Shown here piece after piece: positions 25,247 to 32,647 of a DNA stretch of 64,000 nucleotides; positions within the stretch are counted from its first letter, which is position 1, and each line of letters begins with the position of its first letter. The notes under the pieces were generated by a model. That model saw only the letters and a list, made by a program, of their open reading frames with translations, did no database searches and had not been told where the DNA came from. This DNA is from Nocardioides agri (GTDB taxonomy: Bacteria > Actinomycetota > Actinomycetes > Propionibacteriales > Nocardioidaceae), in contig NZ_JACEIC010000002.1 of assembly GCF_013778305.1 (NCBI RefSeq), positions 2,443,669-2,507,668 on the forward strand. Direction: 5' to 3'. The position numbers and the translations under genes were made by a program.

Positions 25247-27133
25247 GTGCGCCGACACCCGCCGCTGACCCGCCTCGCGGCCACCCTCGCTGCCGGGGCG
25301 ATGCTCAGCCCGATGCCCGCGCTGGCGTCCAGCACGCCGGCGCACGGGGCGACGTCCGCCGCGCATGGGGGCGCGCGGGCGTCGTGGGCGCCCCGCCCGC
25401 CGACCTACCCCCAGACGGTGGTGCAGCAGGACCTCGCGATCCCGATGTCGGACGGCACGGTCCTGCGCGGCGACCTGGAGCTCCCGGCGAACGCCGACGG
25501 CCAGGCGGTCGACAAGCGCTTCCCCGTGATCGTGACGATCACGGCCTACAACAAGGCGACCGGTGGGTTCGGCGGCCTCGCCGGCGGCGATGGCAGCTAC
25601 CTGGTGCAGCGCGGCTACGCCCAGCTCACCGTCGACGCCCGTGGCACCGGCAGCAGCGAGGGCGAGTGGGCGGCGTTCAGCCGCCGGGAGGACCAGGACG
25701 CCGGCGAGGTCGTCGAGTGGGCACACTCGCGGCAGCGGCCGTGGAGCAACGGCCGGGTCGGCATGAGTGGCCCGTCGTACCTCGGCATCAGCCAGATCTT
25801 CGCCGCCGGCGAGCGGCCGGCGGGGCTCAAGGCGATCTTCCCGCAGGTGCCGGCCGCCGACGTCTACCGCGACGTGGTGGCGTCCGGCGGGGCGATTGAC
25901 GTCGGCTTCATCCCGCTCTGGCTCGGGCTGGTCACCGGCACCAGCGTGATCCCGCCGCAGGTCGCGGCGACCGACCCGCAGTCCGGGCTCGGCGCGCTCT
26001 TCAGCCACCTCACCGCGGCCGCGACGTTCACGGCGCCGCTGATGCTCAGGGCGCTGCTCGGCGACGAGCCGGCCTACGACGGCCCGTTCTACGACGACCG
26101 CTCCCCGGGCCGGGTGATCGACCGGGTCACCGTGCCGACGTTCCTGGTCGGCGGCGAGTTCGACATCTTCCAGCGCGGCACCCCGCTGCTCTTCGAGAAC
26201 CTGCGCAAGCGCGGCGTCCCGACCAAGATGATCATCGGCCCCTGGGACCACATCCAGGGCTCGTCGGGCGCGGAGATCGGCACGGCGGGCTACGGCAGCC
26301 TCTCCGAGCTGCAGCTGCGCTGGTTCGACCGCTACGTGCGCGGCGTCCCGGACCCCACCCTCGACCGTGACATCCCGCCGCTCACCTACTACGAGCAGGG
26401 CAGTGGCAGGTGGACGACCGGCCGGCAGTGGATGGGCCGCCAGCGCGCGGCGTCCTTCCGGCTCTCCGGGCCCGCGACGGCGGGCGGCGGGCACGGCGTG
26501 CTGACGGCGGGCCGGGCGGCCGACGGTACGGCGTACGTCCCGCCGGTGCCGGTCTCCGGCCTGTGCACCCGCTCCACGAACCAGTGGACGGCCGGGCTGC
26601 CGCGGACGGCGCTCGCCGACCTGCCGTGCTGGAGCGACAACGCGGCCAACGACCGGACCGGGATCGTCTACGAGACGGCGCCGCTCACGAAGGCGCTGCG
26701 CCTGCGGGGGCCGATCAACGCGCGGCTCTACACCTCGAGCCCGACCGGCGACGGGATGCTGTCGGTCGCGGTCTCCGACGTCGCCCCCGACGGCACCGTG
26801 ACGCGGCTGACCGGCGGCTGGCAGGTCCTCTCCCACCGCGCTCTCGACACGTCGCGCACCCGCTACCTCGACGGCCAGGTGATCCAGCCGTTCCACCCCT
26901 TCACCAAGGCGGCCCAGAAGCCGCTGGCCAGCGGAGAGGTCGCGCCCGTCGACGTGGAGGTGTTCCCGACCGCCGCGTCGATCGCCCCCGGCCACCGGCT
27001 GCGGATCGCCGTGCAGGCCTTCGACGTGCCACACCTCCTGCCGACGGCGCCGAGCCTGCCGGGCATGCTCACCGGGCTCACGATCCACAGCTCGGCGGCG
27101 TACCCCTCCGTGCTCACCGTCCCGCGCCTGTGA
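25247..27133 (+). CDS. Secreted CocE/NonD-family serine hydrolase (X-Pro dipeptidyl-peptidase S15-like)
   Basis: The 628-residue protein has an N-terminal signal peptide (MRRHPPLTRLAATLAAGAML, cleavage near ALAS). The S15 catalytic domain has nucleophile motif MSGPSYLGIS, acidic residue in GGEFDIFQRG and histidine in GPWDHIQG. A C-terminal jelly-roll domain (LRLRGPINARLYTSS ... VEVFPTAASIAPGHRLRIAVQAFD) completes the CocE/NonD layout. It is probably an extracytoplasmic esterase or acyl-amino-acid hydrolase. The GTG start directly precedes the signal sequence, and transcription seems independent of tadA. The exact ester or peptide substrate is not predictable. Confidence 0.88.
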   Translation: MRRHPPLTRLAATLAAGAMLSPMPALASSTPAHGATSAAHGGARASWAPRPPTYPQTVVQQDLAIPMSDGTVLRGDLELPANADGQAVDKRFPVIVTITAYNKATGGFGGLAGGDGSYLVQRGYAQLTVDARGTGSSEGEWAAFSRREDQDAGEVVEWAHSRQRPWSNGRVGMSGPSYLGISQIFAAGERPAGLKAIFPQVPAADVYRDVVASGGAIDVGFIPLWLGLVTGTSVIPPQVAATDPQSGLGALFSHLTAAATFTAPLMLRALLGDEPAYDGPFYDDRSPGRVIDRVTVPTFLVGGEFDIFQRGTPLLFENLRKRGVPTKMIIGPWDHIQGSSGAEIGTAGYGSLSELQLRWFDRYVRGVPDPTLDRDIPPLTYYEQGSGRWTTGRQWMGRQRAASFRLSGPATAGGGHGVLTAGRAADGTAYVPPVPVSGLCTRSTNQWTAGLPRTALADLPCWSDNAANDRTGIVYETAPLTKALRLRGPINARLYTSSPTGDGMLSVAVSDVAPDGTVTRLTGGWQVLSHRALDTSRTRYLDGQVIQPFHPFTKAAQKPLASGEVAPVDVEVFPTAASIAPGHRLRIAVQAFDVPHLLPTAPSLPGMLTGLTIHSSAAYPSVLTVPRL

Positions 27134-27213
27134 CGCAGCCGTGACGCCCGATCCCGGGGTCGTCACGTCGACGCGACCGATGAGTGCGGCGCCCCCCGCC
27201 GGTCGGTGCTGGC

Positions 27214-27792
27214 ATGGAGACTCTGGACTTCGCGCCCGCCACCCGTGCCGTCGCGGCCGTCGTCACCGGCATCGGTGAGGACCAGCTCGGCAACCCGACC
27301 CCGTGCCCGGGCCTCACCGTCGCCGACCTGCTCGACCACCTGGGTGGCCTCGCCCTCGCCTTCACCTGGGCCGCGACCAAGCAGACACCCGAGGGAGGCA
27401 CCGAGGCCGCGTTCGACGGGTCGCGGCTGTCGCCCACCTGGCGGGCGGAGATCCCCGCCGCGCTGGACGAGCTGGCCGTCGCGTGGACCGACCCGGCGGC
27501 GTACGCCGGGATGACGATGGCCGGGCCGGTCGAGATGCCCGGCGAGGTGGCCGCGCTGGTCGCCCTCGACGAGGTGGTGGTGCACGGCTGGGACCTCGCC
27601 CGCGCCACCGGCCTGCCCTACGACCCGGACGAGGCCGCCGTCCTCGCGTGCCTCGGGTTCGCCTCCTCCTTCGACGTGCCGCCGGACGCGGGCGCGGGCC
27701 CGTTCGGCCCACCGGTCCCCGTCCCCGACAGCGCGCCCGCCCTGGACCGGCTCGCCGGCGCCACCGGCCGCGACCCCGCCTGGAGGCCGTGA
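27214..27792 (+). CDS. TIGR03086-type DinB/mycothiol-dependent-like protein
   Basis: This 192-residue protein belongs to the DinB/maleylpyruvate-isomerase-like helical bundle group. NPTPCPGLTVADLLDHLGG is the characteristic N-terminal segment, with His in LLDHLGG, and later VVVHGWDLARATGLPY gives the remaining metal-type histidine. Members are often metal-binding, mycothiol-linked enzymes of actinobacteria. The ATG at 27214 is chosen because homology begins with METLDFAPATRAV; the frame is open 30 bases further upstream without a start signal. It is encoded alone, just before tRNA-Ser. Confidence 0.82.
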   Translation: METLDFAPATRAVAAVVTGIGEDQLGNPTPCPGLTVADLLDHLGGLALAFTWAATKQTPEGGTEAAFDGSRLSPTWRAEIPAALDELAVAWTDPAAYAGMTMAGPVEMPGEVAALVALDEVVVHGWDLARATGLPYDPDEAAVLACLGFASSFDVPPDAGAGPFGPPVPVPDSAPALDRLAGATGRDPAWRP

Positions 27793-27846
27793 CGTCAGGG
27801 GCCGCTGATTTCCTCCGACCCCCGCCGCTCCGGTACATTCCTCGGC

Positions 27847-27936
27847 GGTGGCGTGTCCGAGCGGCCTAAGGAGAACGCCTCGAAAGCGTTTGTGGGTGCA
27901 AGCCCACCGAGGGTTCAAATCCCTCCGCCACCGCCA
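27847..27936 (+). tRNA. tRNA-Ser (anticodon CGA), CCA encoded
   Basis: The acceptor stem GGTGGCG pairs with CGCCACC, the discriminator base is G and the gene encodes CCA. The anticodon loop reads CTCGAAA, giving CGA. A long variable arm (GTGGGTGCAAGCCCAC) and a T-arm loop GGTTCAAATCC are present, as expected for serine. A TACATT box lies eight bases upstream. The accessory island begins directly after this gene, so it is a likely integration target. Confidence 0.95.
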
Positions 27937-27968
27937 TGAGTCTTCGACAGTTTCGGAGACGACAGATC

Positions 27969-28005
27969 GACAGAAAGGCGTCCCGGCTCGGGGCGCCTTT
28001 CTGTC
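27969..28005 (+). terminator. Intrinsic-type terminator of tRNA-Ser
   Basis: Arms GACAGAAAGGCG (27969-27980) and CGCCTTTCTGTC (27994-28005) are perfectly complementary, with further partial pairing in the C/G-rich centre. The hairpin starts 33 bases after the tRNA. Confidence 0.75.
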
Positions 28006-28114
28006 AATTGTTCCGGGGTACCCGGTGGGGCCCCAACGACGCGAGACCGGGACCGCCACCGGCAACCGACCTCGACGCACCCGACGCTCAGCGCCCTCGT
28101 CCGCCGGGTACTGA

Positions 28115-28712
28115 GTCGACCGGGCCGGAGGTTGAGTCCAAGGCACAGCGCGAGACGAGGGAGTTCGTCGATCGCATCGAACAGAGGCGCGTGTATGCCA
28201 CGCGCAGGGTCTCCGGACCTAACGTAAAGGGTGACGAGCGGCATGAGTGCCCGGCTGACGCTGGCCAGTGCCGATGCCCGTTGAAGGAACTCAGCATGCA
28301 CCTTCCGGCAAATCTCCCGCTCGTCAGCAACCCGCCGACAGAAGCAGGTCGGCCGACAATCTGCAAGCAACGCACCGTCACCGTGCCAGGGACCGTGACC
28401 CCAAAGGTCCGTCAAGTCCTCTACTGGGGCTCCATCTCGTGGATTCGGTCCTTCGCCCGACGGACCCATGTCGAAGGCGCCTTCGGCAACATGAAGAACC
28501 GCAACACCGAGAACATCACTCGCGGCTGGATCCAGGTCGACGGGATCGCCCGTCACAGCCTGCTCCTCGCAGTCGCCGCCTCTGTCTACAACATGCGAAT
28601 CGCGCGAAAGTGGAATCAAGAGACCGACTCGAGCAGCGATCCGCTCATGCAGGAAGACCCACCCTTCCTCGGCTGGCGAGAGGCCGCGGCCGGGCTGGAG
28701 CCAGTCGCGTGA
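28115..28712 (+). pseudogene. C-terminal remnant of a transposase-like protein
   Basis: The frame ending at 28712 encodes a segment typical of the C-terminal catalytic part of actinobacterial DDE-type transposases. CPADAGQCRCPLKELSMHL comes first, then VEGAFGNMKNRNTENITRGW carrying the conserved late Glu, and VAASVYNMRIARKW. The N-terminal half, including the first catalytic Asp residues, is missing. The upstream sequence in this frame changes into tRNA-flanking DNA. The 5' boundary is approximate. No complete terminal inverted repeats were recognised. It probably marks the broken edge of a mobile element that helped form the island beside tRNA-Ser. Confidence 0.6.
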
Positions 28713-28948
28713 CGAGCACGATGCGCAGTAGATGGGTCGTGGAGTTGGGGTGTCGGTGGCTGGTGGAACCCTCTTAGTCGTAGGCACGAACTTAGAGGCG
28801 GGATCGAATGAATGTTCGAAAATGGGTGCAACCTAGGGTATGGTTGCGAGGGTTTAGACCAGGGGCAGAGATGTTTCAGTCAATCCGCCGATCTGATGTT
28901 CAGATGGGCTACGTTGGCGGCAGGTGCTGTCGGGAGCGGGAGGCAGTG
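28713..28948. other. Intergenic region of the island carrying an SOS-type promoter
   Basis: This 236-base stretch has no convincing gene. It contains the LexA-like box at 28804-28819 and a possible promoter reading into the small-protein/Ntn-hydrolase operon. A short ATG frame beginning at 28808 lies inside the box and is not considered a real start. Confidence 0.6.
28804..28819. promoter_or_regulatory. LexA/SOS box
   Basis: TCGAAT-GAAT-GTTCGA matches the actinobacterial SOS box TCGAAC-N4-GTTCGA at 11 of 12 arm positions. It overlaps a candidate -35 element (28816-28821), with TATGGT at 28839-28844 as -10 after a 17-base spacer. DNA damage would then relieve repression of the downstream operon. 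Confidence 0.6.
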
Positions 28949-29122
28949 ATGGCGGGCACAAACTGGTTCAGGGAAGAGTTCGAGCGCGCCAAGCAGAGGA
29001 ATGCTGACCTGCCAGAGCATGCTCGTGTGATTGTCACTAGTCCGGTTCTAAGCGCCCACAGCTCGGACGAAGCTGGTCGGCAGAACGCGACACCGCCGGC
29101 TCCCAATGCCGGCCATGCCTAG
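28949..29122 (+). CDS. Small hypothetical protein, first gene of the island operon
   Basis: The protein is 57 residues. The ATG has a GGGAGG ribosome site five bases upstream, which decides the start against an earlier in-frame ATG within the LexA box. The sequence opens MAGTNWFREEFERAKQRNAD, an amphipathic charged helix. It ends in a Pro/Ala/Asn-rich, probably disordered tail. No family is recognised. Its 3' end overlaps the next gene by 17 bases in another frame, so the two are translated from one message. Its size and position would suit an antitoxin, regulator or adaptor, but nothing in the sequence proves that. Confidence 0.55.
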   Translation: MAGTNWFREEFERAKQRNADLPEHARVIVTSPVLSAHSSDEAGRQNATPPAPNAGHA

Positions 29123-29603
29123 TCACCGACCTCCTTCGGAGTCGCTTGTCCTGGGTCGCTCTGCGCTGCCTCTGCTTCTTTGTTCTGAAGAGATGGCCAG
29201 CAAGGACGGGCCACATCCCTTCGATCGCATTCGGATGCAGAAGGCCGTGTTCTTGGTGACCCAAGGAACACGAGCGGCCAACTGGGCAGGTTCGTACGAG
29301 TACCAGCCTTACAACTGGGGTCCGTACAGCACGCAGTTGTCCGAAGACCTGGCTAACTGGCAACGACAAGGTGTGATGGTCTTGTCGTTCGCTGGAGGTG
29401 TGCGGTACGGCCGATACGTGCTCACTCGGGACGGTTCTCGACTCGCGCGCGAGCTCATGGCTTCGGTCAGCCCGAACACGCTGCGGCTCCTCACCGAGGT
29501 TCGCAGCTGGGTAACCAGCAAGGACTTCAACCGTTTGCTGAGAGAGGTATACGAGGAGTTTCCTGGCTACGCCACGAAATCGCGCTGGTCGGGACCGCGA
29601 TGA
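29106..29603 (+). CDS. Hypothetical protein, winged-helix / Panacea (DUF4065)-like
   Basis: The 165-residue protein has a core pattern of FDRIRMQKAVFLV, then YEYQPYNWGPYSTQLSEDL, then YVLTRDGSRLA, ending VYEEFPGYATKSRW. It resembles Panacea-type and other winged-helix proteins that accompany toxins or defence genes. The match is by pattern only and could be another uncharacterised family. Starts at 29106, 29115 and 29193 are possible. The first is used because the helix SLVLGRSALPLLLCSEE appears part of the fold. Its stop overlaps the start of the Ntn-hydrolase gene (ATGA), so a stoichiometric partnership is likely. Codon choice is less GC-biased than in flanking chromosomal genes. Confidence 0.6.
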   Translation: MPAMPSHRPPSESLVLGRSALPLLLCSEEMASKDGPHPFDRIRMQKAVFLVTQGTRAANWAGSYEYQPYNWGPYSTQLSEDLANWQRQGVMVLSFAGGVRYGRYVLTRDGSRLARELMASVSPNTLRLLTEVRSWVTSKDFNRLLREVYEEFPGYATKSRWSGPR

Positions 29604-30343
29604 CGATCGCCATCGCCATCGCGTGCGCTGACGGCGTCGTGCTCGCGTCCGACAGCCGGGGCAGTTCCGACCGCGTTGCCACTCAAGTGGACAAGGTTCG
29701 ATGTGCCACGACTATCCCCATGGCTTGGGCTACCGCTGGTAGCGAGTTCATGATCCAGGCGGTAGAAAACGCGATCCTGAACGAGGAGGACCGTCGTCCC
29801 AGTTCTCCCTTGGAGTTGGCATCGGCAATCTCTCCGAGTCTCGAGGCCTCGCTCAAGACTCCGCGCCTCCCCCGCGACGGAGAGACGTCTGTTCACCATG
29901 TCGAGGCACTCCTCATTGGTTGGCTCGATGGTTCCCCCAGCATCATCCATCTGCCGTCAGATCTTGCGCCCATCGAGTGCGTTCAGAAACGGTTCGTTGC
30001 GATCGGGTCAGCGCACGACTTCGCCCACGTCGTTCGCGAGGCGCTCGCACACCATCTCGAGGTTCCAATCTTGACCGAGCAAGGCAAGTTGCTCGCCTAC
30101 CGAATCGTGGCCGCCGTATGCGCCGTGTCGTCGTGGGGCGTTGCCCTGCCGGTACAGATGGCCACGGTCGATTCGTCCGGAGCCGCGATGATCTCCAACG
30201 ACGAGCTCGAGCAGCTAGATGCAGGGGTTCAGCGATGGACGGCGTCCGAAGCCGAGCAGTTCTCTGAGAGTGAGATGCCATCTGTCTCGTCCACGGATGG
30301 TCTGCCGCCGAGTGTCACGTCGGCAGAGGAAATGCCTTCTTGA
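29600..30343 (+). CDS. Proteasome-beta-like Ntn-hydrolase (orphan)
   Basis: The 247-residue protein begins M-TIAIAIACADGVVLASDSRG. Counting Thr2 as Thr1, Asp17, Arg19 and a Lys at 31 fall where proteasome beta subunits have Thr1, Asp17, Arg19 and Lys33. Later GWLDGSPSIIHLPSD and AIGSAHDFAHVVREAL correspond to the Gly-Ser strand and the Ser/Asp helix of the family. Because Thr follows Met directly, Met removal alone would expose the nucleophile, as in HslV, and no propeptide is present. The Ser/Glu-rich tail (about 40 residues) is unusual. No ATPase, alpha subunit or Pup gene is adjacent. It is coupled to the winged-helix-like gene, and its 3' end overlaps the convergent deaminase gene by 29 bases. 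Confidence 0.75.
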   Translation: MTIAIAIACADGVVLASDSRGSSDRVATQVDKVRCATTIPMAWATAGSEFMIQAVENAILNEEDRRPSSPLELASAISPSLEASLKTPRLPRDGETSVHHVEALLIGWLDGSPSIIHLPSDLAPIECVQKRFVAIGSAHDFAHVVREALAHHLEVPILTEQGKLLAYRIVAAVCAVSSWGVALPVQMATVDSSGAAMISNDELEQLDAGVQRWTASEAEQFSESEMPSVSSTDGLPPSVTSAEEMPS

Positions 30344-31892
30344 AGACACCCTCCCAATCGGCCGTCGTTAGAAGGTCGTAGACGGGCTCATAGAGTTTGC
30401 TCTCGTACGTTGTCGCGTCCGGGAGCACAAGCGCTTCTGTTACCAAACGGGGAGTCGCAACTCGGGGATCCCACTTCGCGTACTCTCCAGTGACTTCGTC
30501 TCGGTCCCGACCTGTCATTCGAAAAACCGACCGGAACAGTCGGGGAGCAACGCCCTTGAATGGCTCAAAGGCAACGGTGCCGTTGACCCCGACGTCGCTG
30601 TCGGTGACCTCCCGGGCGTACATCACTCGTACTTGCGACTTGGGATATGGGTCGATGTAAACCACCTTTCTGATCCCGGCGGCGATGATCAACCGAGCAC
30701 ACTCGTGGCAGGGATACGTGGTCGTGTACATGGTTTGGCCACCTATTGGGATGCCCCGACGAGCGGCCGTACAGATCGCCGCCATTTCGGCGTGCGCGAC
30801 CCTCGCAAACTCCAGGAGATCGCCGATCCGATTCTTCGCAAGCGGGCCGCCTTCAGTGATGGCTTCGCGAGCCAGATCCTCAGGCTTGCGTCCGCGAACC
30901 TTCTCGCCAAGCCACTCGCTCTCGGCCAGTGACTTCATCAGGTCGGTGACGATCGCGAGCTTCTGTCTCGCGTTCTCGTCGTAGCCGATCTTGAAGTCAC
31001 GGAGGTCGACCTCGTCGTCACTCCAGTACTGGCCCCCAAGCGGTTTCGGCACCTCGTTGACACCCGTGACGAGGAGTTCGCCGTCGTCGTCCACCACCAC
31101 CGCGCCAACCTGCCGCCCGGCGTCAGACGATCGCATGCTGGCTCCCGAGCAGAAGTACATCGCCTGTTCGTGGCGATCGGGAGTCTCATAGGGCGAACCG
31201 AAGAGGAGGCGAATCAAGCGTCCGGCCGGCTCGGATGAGTCCCGGCCAGGCGAAAGCGCAATGAACGCATCGGCCATCTCGTATGTGTCACGGACGCGCT
31301 GTCCCAGCTTCTTGCTTACGTCCTTCTCATCCCTCAACAACAGGCGCCGAACGTGTTGTGCATACCAGCCCTCGTCCTCGCCGGCGTGTGCAAACCGCAG
31401 CCGGCGATCGACGGATGCCATCCGCTCCACCTCCGGCGACCACACACCTACCAAGACGAAGCGTGGCCCGTAGATGCTGCGCAGAAGCGTGACCTCGTCT
31501 GGGTGCTTCAGTTGACGCAGAATCGTCGCGACCGATGACCGCTCGTTCGTGGCTCCCGTTGCCGAACGATCTGAAGCAATTCGACCGACCGCGAGTGCCG
31601 CAGCAGCCCCCCCATAGTCCAGAGCGAGTCGAAGAGCGTCGCCGAGATTCATGAGCAGGTCAAGTTTGGTGGTCGACGACTCGGGAACGTCGATCTCATG
31701 TGCGGAGAAGAACTCCGAGATCAGCCCACTGACCCGCACGTGCTTGACGTCATAGGCCACGCTTGTCAGTGCATCGGAAAGGGATTGTGTAATTTCGTCG
31801 AGGTCGGTGCCCATTGCGCCGACAAGTCCGATGACGACCTCGGCTCGCGGGTTAGGTTCACCCTTGAAGAGCTCGTGTGTATCAACGTCCAC
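30315..31892 (-). CDS. Anti-phage dCTP deaminase (AvcD/DcdV-like)
   Basis: The 525-residue two-part protein has an N-terminal nucleotide-kinase-like P-loop region (VIGLVGAMGTDLDEI, with later VLVGVWSPEVERM and DAFIALSPG). A C-terminal zinc deaminase domain carries HAEMAAICTAARRG (around residue 367) and PCHECAR (around 396). This architecture and length fit the AvcD/DcdV group, which deplete dCTP/dCMP on phage infection and block phage DNA synthesis. The GTG start is preceded by GAGGTG and a TAGGAT box (31923-31928) on the same strand. It is convergent with the Ntn-hydrolase operon in the tRNA-Ser island. A role in housekeeping dUMP supply is less likely given the N-terminal domain. Confidence 0.85.
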   Translation of the reverse strand: MDVDTHELFKGEPNPRAEVVIGLVGAMGTDLDEITQSLSDALTSVAYDVKHVRVSGLISEFFSAHEIDVPESSTTKLDLLMNLGDALRLALDYGGAAAALAVGRIASDRSATGATNERSSVATILRQLKHPDEVTLLRSIYGPRFVLVGVWSPEVERMASVDRRLRFAHAGEDEGWYAQHVRRLLLRDEKDVSKKLGQRVRDTYEMADAFIALSPGRDSSEPAGRLIRLLFGSPYETPDRHEQAMYFCSGASMRSSDAGRQVGAVVVDDDGELLVTGVNEVPKPLGGQYWSDDEVDLRDFKIGYDENARQKLAIVTDLMKSLAESEWLGEKVRGRKPEDLAREAITEGGPLAKNRIGDLLEFARVAHAEMAAICTAARRGIPIGGQTMYTTTYPCHECARLIIAAGIRKVVYIDPYPKSQVRVMYAREVTDSDVGVNGTVAFEPFKGVAPRLFRSVFRMTGRDRDEVTGEYAKWDPRVATPRLVTEALVLPDATTYESKLYEPVYDLLTTADWEGVFKKAFPLPT

Positions 31893-32353
31893 GGTTCACC
31901 TCGAAATGGGCATGGACCGAGAATCCTAGTGCTTGTCGCCGGGCGCGTTGGCGTTTCGATTCGCGGAGTTCGGCCGTCGCGTCGCCGTCTGGCCGCGTCA
32001 TCAGCTCTTCAGTCCCGGGGGGCGAGGGTTCACCCAGGGGGCCGCGCAGTTGCTCACTGCAGCTACCGAGCGAGTCGCGCGACAGTGGGTTGGCACAAGA
32101 TCTACACGGTGTTCACGGGGCACCCCTCTTGCTTGCGGATCCCGCACATGAGAATCGGCGTGCAAGCGGGGACGTCTAGCAGGTGCAAGGCGGAAGGTGC
32201 CCCCGCTGAAAGGACCGGCATGACCTGCGCGTTTGCATTTCTGTTGATCGCCCGCCATCACGAAGCCCCGTCCGCGGACGGGGCTTCGTGCATCCCGGGG
32301 TCGCCGCCGCCGACCGAGCCCGTTGTCGGTGGTCGCCGCTAGCGTCCGACGTC
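31893..32353. other. Non-coding stretch upstream of the deaminase gene
   Basis: In 461 bases no frame has coding character on either strand. Notable are a TAGGAT -10-like box for the deaminase (31923-31928, minus strand), a CTTGC/GCAAG inverted repeat near 32128-32165 and the 32-base palindrome at 32259-32290. Since related avcD genes are controlled by a small inhibitory RNA encoded next to them, an RNA gene could hide here, but nothing in the sequence confirms it. This is probably the right edge of the island. Confidence 0.5.
32259..32290. terminator. Perfect 32-base palindrome, probable bidirectional terminator
   Basis: The left half CACGAAGCCCCGTCCG is followed directly by its exact complement. 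The sequence resembles terminators that follow stable-RNA or highly expressed genes. No T-run follows on the plus strand. It separates the island from the next chromosomal gene. Confidence 0.65.
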
Positions 32354-32632
32354 GTGGACGAGCAGACGAGAGCGAGGCGGGTCGACAACCTGATCCCGTG
32401 GCGGGTCGACGTGGCCCACCGCTGGAGCCACGAGGCGCTGATGCTGCGCGCCGAGCAACGACGGCGAGCAGGCCTCCCCAACGGGGAGGAGATGGACGCG
32501 CGGCTGGACCGGTGGCTGGCGGAGCTGGAGCGCGACGGCACGGTCGTCGACTACGACCTGGCCCGCGGGTTCGTCTACGTCGCCCGACGGCCGGAGATCG
32601 ACACCGACCTGATCCACGCGACGGGGGACTGA
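32354..32632 (+). CDS. Small conserved-looking hypothetical protein
   Basis: The 92-residue, highly charged protein contains RRVDNLIPWRVDVAHRWSHEALMLRAEQRRR and ends with a strand-rich YDLARGFVYVARRPEIDTDL part. The GTG at 32354 follows a TAGCGT box by eight bases, indicating a leaderless message. Longer in-frame extensions cross the palindrome and are not used. GC content is back to the chromosomal level, so it lies outside the island. No domain is recognised. The alternating charged helix plus short beta strand could be a small DNA- or protein-binding protein. Confidence 0.6.
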   Translation: MDEQTRARRVDNLIPWRVDVAHRWSHEALMLRAEQRRRAGLPNGEEMDARLDRWLAELERDGTVVDYDLARGFVYVARRPEIDTDLIHATGD

Positions 32633-32647
32633 GTCCCCCTCTCGGGC

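Noticed and set aside
28808..28948. Longer N-terminus for the first island gene (ATG at 28808)
   Set aside because: That ATG lies inside the LexA box and the proposed promoter. The ATG at 28949 has a clear ribosome site.
31893..32342. Several open frames of 70-210 codons in the deaminase upstream region
   Set aside because: They show no consistent codon use, ribosome site or recognisable sequence and overlap each other in many frames.
27937..32353. Integrative element with flanking direct repeats of the tRNA 3' end
   Set aside because: No copy of the tRNA-Ser 3' sequence was found at the right side and no integrase gene is present, so att sites are not reported.
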